A DNA stretch of 64,000 nucleotides, from positions 206,022,271 to 206,086,270 of the forward strand of contig CM046875.1 in the NCBI GenBank assembly GCA_025667525.1. Direction: 5' to 3'. The notes beneath the pieces were generated by a model. The model saw only the letters and a list, made by a program, of their open reading frames with translations. It did not search any database and was not told where the DNA came from. The translations under genes were made by a program, and so were the position numbers. Below are positions 59,420-64,000 of this stretch, piece by piece (the first letter of the stretch is position 1; every line of letters starts with the position of its first letter). Source of the stretch: Glebionis coronaria (lineage: Eukaryota; Streptophyta; Magnoliopsida; Asterales; Asteraceae).

Positions 59420-62400
59420 TGATATGAGTGTGTTTACTCATATCATTTGTATCTTTAAACAATGAAATTATGCATGAAATGTATCAAATATGCCTTGTAT
59501 ATGTGTAATTCTTGTTTGAATGTGTGTAGGTACCAAGTTCGCGAAAACCGACAAAAATCGACACGAGAATGAAGAAAAAGATCAAAGAAGCCAAAATCGA
59601 GCTCGACTTTAGCGGATTTCATCATTTATTGAGCTAATGGGCCAAGTAGGTCCCACAATAGGGAAAATGGGCTCAAAGGCCCATTTAAGTTTCAAGTTAA
59701 TAGTTTTAAATAATTCAAGGCCCAAAAATGGGATAATTTATACGGATAGAAATTAAGAGACTTGGGCCAAAAGCCCAATAACCTCAACTTAATTGAATGA
59801 AATATCAAATTGGGCCTAGGGTTTGTAAATAAACCAATCCCCTTTTTACCATACTTTATACGTTTATATTAAACGTGTTTAACTCTTCTACCCATTTACT
59901 GCCTCTCACCCACTCACCAAACCATCCATTCATATCCACTCATTTTTCACACGTCACACACACCAAATTAAATAAATACCGTTCCACTTTCACACTTTAA
60001 ATATTACATCGATAAAAACTATGTGTTTCACCTTCATCCCTTTCTTCCCCAAATAAAATTACCAGTCACAGTCACTGTTCACATAAACCCTAGTTGGGTA
60101 AAAAGTTAATTAAACATAGGGGTTTTGATCACACGTGCTAATCACGTGTAAGGGAATAAAAACCCCCAATTTTAAGGAAGAGAGTATGAGGAAGAGAAGA
60201 GATACGTAGCAACGGATCATTAGCTTCAACACATCATTCCTCCTAATCAACCAATCAGAGAGCTTCAAAGAAGCACAACTAGCACACACGGATGCCACGC
60301 TGGCAATCCGTGTGCTAGTAGTGCTATATCCACCATCCAATCATGAGAGAGAAAGAAGAATGAAGATCAAGGGCCAAGAATCAAAAGGAATATTCTTCAA
60401 AATATTCGGATATCCTTCATCAGCAAGCCCTTGGGGAGGCTATAAAAACCCCCAAATAATCTTGTAAAAATCATCCTTTCTTTTACTTTAAAGTTATTAT
60501 GTAGAATTTGTTTTAGGATTAAATCTTGTATTTCTTTTTATCAAGCTTTGTATTGTTACTGGAAAATTAATAAAAGTTCAGTTATTTTATTTTACATTCG
60601 TGTCTCATTGATTTACTTTTTCTGCTTAAATTGATTTACAAATTAAGTCTTATAACTATTTTACATTAATAATGTTTGATATGTTAAATTTAAACTAATT
60701 AATAGTTTAGATTTAATATTAGAAGTAAAAAATTGGATATAATATTTTCCCTACTGGAAAATATCCACAAGCAGTTAAGATTGTTCAATAAAGGAGATGG
60801 TGTTGGTGGTCTGAATGGTGTTTAATGGTGGATTAAGGTGTCGTTTTGGTTCATAGGTTGCTCAGCGCAAACCTACGTCTCAAAGGAATACTTCAAAAAG
60901 GTTCTAATCCTTTTTAATTTTTATGTATTTACAGTTTCTTTTTATCTTATAATCTGCTTCTTTGATTTTTCTGTGATGTTGATTATATGTTGTTTGATTA
61001 TATGATGTTACATGCTAAAACGTTTGAATGATTTAATTGTTTCGTTCAGTTAGTTTGATAAAATCTGCTTGAGTATTTATATATTGTGATAACTTACTGT
61101 TGGATTTATAAGTTTTAGATATTTTGAGGATTTGTTTTAGAAATCTGTTCTTGTCGATTTTGGATTGATTTAACTGAGTCCATAACCTGCTTAGCTGATA
61201 TTACACGTTTCTGTTTGGTCATTTTATTGGAACTACTTATATGCACTGTTATGGATCTGATCGTATTCTAGTCTGCTTTTATATTAGAATTGCTGATAGA
61301 TGTTTCTTCTAGCTATTTTTCAGTTTTACTGCTTTATTTGTTAAAGTTCATCATGCATAATGTTACATCAGCTTTCGTTGAATGATGCATAAAATGATGT
61401 AGAGTTTGCTGTAGTCTGTTGAATTAACTCTGCTGAGTTTATTAGCAGATTAGGTTTGGTATTGAGCTTGTTTGTTTCCCTTTTTTTATCTGATCTTATA
61501 TGCATTTTGGATAAGTTGATAGGATTTATATAACTGCCTAAACTTTCTGATTTGTTAACTGTTATAAATTTGGTAGTTTACTCCTTATATGTTTTTGCTG
61601 ATATAAATTGTTCTAGTATTCAGCTTATCAGTTCCATTGATTGATAAGCTCAAAATCTGTTTTCCTAGCAGCTTAAAGCTATTAAGCTATCCATAAGTCT
61701 CTCCTGAGACTCAATTTTAATCTGTAAAAAAAATAAAATAATAAATATGTTCCAAAAATTTGTCACTTATGGGTTTCGAACTCGAGACCTCTTGTTTGTG
61801 TGCATTGTGTGATAACCATCTGGGCTAACTGGCCTTTTGATTTCTATTCTTGTGAACTCATTAATATAGTGTATATGACTTTGGCAGATTCATTTTAGTA
61901 ACATTTTATTTACTTTAAATTCGTTTTCAAAAAAAAATTTCTTAATTAAAGTTTTTATTAAAATTTGTTTTAGTTAAAAAAAAAAAAAGATAAATAAATA
62001 AAATGTTTTTATCAATTTTAAAAGTTTAGTTAATCTTTAATTAATTAGATTTTTATAAAATTAGAATTAGATAAAAATAGTTTTTAAATAGATATGAAAT
62101 TTTTTAATATAGTTTATTAGTTTTAAAAGTAAATTAGTTTAAAAGTTATTTTTCTTAAATAAATTTATTTTATAGATTTTCAAATAGATTAATTTTTAAA
62201 TAGTGTTAATTTTTAAGTAATTAACTGATTGTAGATTTTAAATATAGCGGGGTTTACGATTCATGCAATTTAGGCTAAAACTAATTAGTTTATAATTTGT
62301 AGATTTTAATTGTAGTTTAAAAAACCGAAATCCAATTCAAATCGATTGTCCAAATCAAAGCAAAATGTCTCAAATTCATAAGATCTTCGTGTACAACGAA

Positions 62401-62532
62401 CTTGATTCACTCACGTGTTTAATTGAATTCGTCATTGGTAATATTAGTCTATTACTTTTTCCTAAAGGTAATTTTCTAATTTACCCTATAACGTAATCTC
62501 AAATAAATCACTATACACATCTCCACACATCA
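59420..62532 (+). repeat. Element 3 3' LTR (3113 bp)
   Basis: The second copy of 47807-51124 without the A/T-rich expansion. It contains the terminal inverted repeat (59420-59445), the promoter palindrome (60279-60318), a TATA box (60440-60449) and an antisense tRNA-like segment (61769-61836). It is followed by the target duplication GTGCA. Confidence 0.95.
61769..61836 (-). other. Antisense tRNA-like segment (element 3 3' LTR)
   Basis: The A box TAGCCCAGATGG (61817-61828) and B box GAGTTCGAAACCC (61771-61783) on the minus strand are unchanged from the 5' LTR copy, although the intervening sequence has changed at a few places. Confidence 0.65.
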
Positions 62533-62537
62533 GTGCA

Positions 62538-64000
62538 CTTGTCGAAACTCGGTATTCTAGCACTCTCAAACCAACAATTTAATCATGAAATTTACATTTC
62601 GTCGGTTTGATTTATGTGTGACGCCTGCCGCACGTAGCCAACACATGAATACAGTATGACACTCTTTTCTAGTGGTGGTAAAGTGAACAGCGCAAAAGAA
62701 CTCGTGTTCTCCATTGACTTTTTCATTTGTTTTTTTAATTCTTGTTGTATATGTATATATCTTCTCGCTAAGACGTTTGTTTTTTTGTTTGAAAATTAAG
62801 TTAAATTTTAATATTCGTTTTTCTGGTAAAAGGTTACCTCGATAAATTTGAATTTTAAGATTCGTTTCATAAATCTGTGTTAGATAATTTGTTTCAGTGC
62901 GTTTGGTTCAAAATTTTCAAATCACAAGTTTCTTAAACCGGAGAGATTTCATGTATAAAGTGTTAAAAAAACTTGACATTTGAAACACATCAACCTGTTT
63001 GGTTTGCTAACTTGTTAGAATTAATATGATGGTAAATAGGATTCTTACCATTGTCTTGTTCCTCCAACCAACCACAAAAACAAATAAAAAAACTAAAAAT
63101 TGATATGTAAACTATTTCAAAATATTTTCAGAAATTATAACACCAAAATGTAAGCCGAAATTGAATTTGTGTGAGCTAAACACGCAAGTCATTTTCTTAA
63201 ACTCAATCTTTTCTGACAACACAATTGGATTTTTTGACACATATCTTTTTTACTTAAAAAAGTAAACTTCCTTGTAAACGCATATGTTTTGGTTAACAAA
63301 GATTTGACTTGTTTAATTAACATTAAAACTCATATGAGATTTTTATATAAAATGGACAAACTAATATTTAATATTTGATATTGTTTGTGTAATTTAAGTG
63401 ACTCATGAAAATTTGATTGAATTGTTCTTGATGATTGGTGTTATCTAAAGATTGAAATGATGAGAAATGATGATAAGAGGTGTTATTTAATGATGAAGAA
63501 CTATTCAATGAAAAAAAAACATGTAAATCGGGTGGGTGGGTAGAGTCAAGGGGTATGTACGTCCAATTTTTTTTCCCTCTTTATATTAAATTCATTCCTA
63601 TATTGATGAGTTGAAAAAACATATATTTAATGCGCCCAAATATAAAAACCATTCTTGCTTTGTACTACCAAACACGCTTTCAATTGGTTTTCACATTTAA
63701 ATACAACAAAATCCGCTAAAACCGGTGATCAAACATCCCTTTATTTTATCTTACAAATTTTGTTTTTTTATATGTTTAAATTCGGTATGTTTTATATAAT
63801 TGGTTTCATATGAAAAAAATGTCAATCATTAGTTTTCTTTGTACTTTTTGATTACTCTAATATTTTATGTTGATAAATTTGATTTTGGCTTTATAATTTT
63901 GTTTGTTATTTGACTCAAGTTTTCGCTTATTTTGTTAGTATTTGTTTGTATCGTTTGTTTGAATTATCTAACAAGTGGTGTCAGAAATATGTTGATTCTC
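62538..64000. other. Intergenic DNA, no supported gene
   Basis: A/T-rich sequence downstream of element 3. No frame of note, no LTR boundary and no recognisable repeat was found. It may be the promoter-distal flank of a gene beyond the window. Confidence 0.5.

Larger units (their letters stand above)
47807..62532 (+). mobile_element. Element 3: Athila-type Ty3/gypsy retrotransposon, 14.7 kb
   Basis: LTRs at 47807-51124 and 59420-62532 start TGATATGAG and end ACACATCA. They are flanked by the perfect duplication GTGCA (47802-47806 and 62533-62537). It is closely related to element 1 in gag-pol sequence, primer site, long LTR and 3' untranslated layout, but is a distinct family at the LTR level. 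Three in-frame stops and one frameshift break gag-pol. No envelope-like frame is present. Confidence 0.95.

Overview
The window is nuclear DNA of a flowering plant, most likely a eudicot. The evidence is one ordinary host gene (a tau-class glutathione S-transferase with a single intron), nested Ty3/gypsy and Ty1/copia retrotransposons, and an Emigrant/Lemi1-type pogo transposon. I cannot name the species. There is no bacterial gene, CRISPR array or operon, and almost every long open frame belongs to a mobile element.

Left block (1-29584): a nest at least four levels deep. The outermost visible layer is a Ty1/copia element, seen only as its pol C-terminus and the start of its 3' LTR (29585-about 30000). 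A minus-strand Ty3/gypsy element of Tekay/Del type sits inside it (5' LTR 26607-29584, tRNA-iMet-type primer site, decayed gag, protease and RT down to 21769). Its gag carries a solo LTR (24417-26101, TSD AATGT). Its RT is cut by a minus-strand Athila-type LTR that starts at 21768 and runs off the left edge. That LTR is itself split by a Tekay-type solo LTR (18089-21184, TSD CTTTC) and by a complete 16.0-kb Athila-type element, called element 1 here (1679-17722, TSD GTTTA).

Middle (29585-35215): low-density DNA with the copia remnant and the apparently intact GST gene (33846-34793).

Right block (35216-62537): a pogo-type DNA transposon (35216-47574, TSD TA) is split at the 3' splice site of its transposase gene by a second Athila-type element, element 2 (36190-46373, TSD ACAGG). 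About 230 bp further on lies a third, element 3 (47807-62532, TSD GTGCA), related to element 1. The last 1.5 kb holds no recognisable gene.

All three Athila-type elements keep primer-binding sites, gag-protease-RT-RNase H-integrase order and polypurine tracts, but each gag-pol frame is broken, so none looks autonomous. Elements 1 and 3 have unusually long LTRs (3.1-3.9 kb). These contain terminal inverted repeats that could fold as hairpins, promoter palindromes, and an antisense tRNA-like Pol III promoter followed by a T-run. Each of the three elements also carries an extra, element-specific copy of its polypurine-tract motif just downstream of pol. These non-coding structures are the most unusual signals here. 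All boundaries were read by eye; no search or alignment was run.
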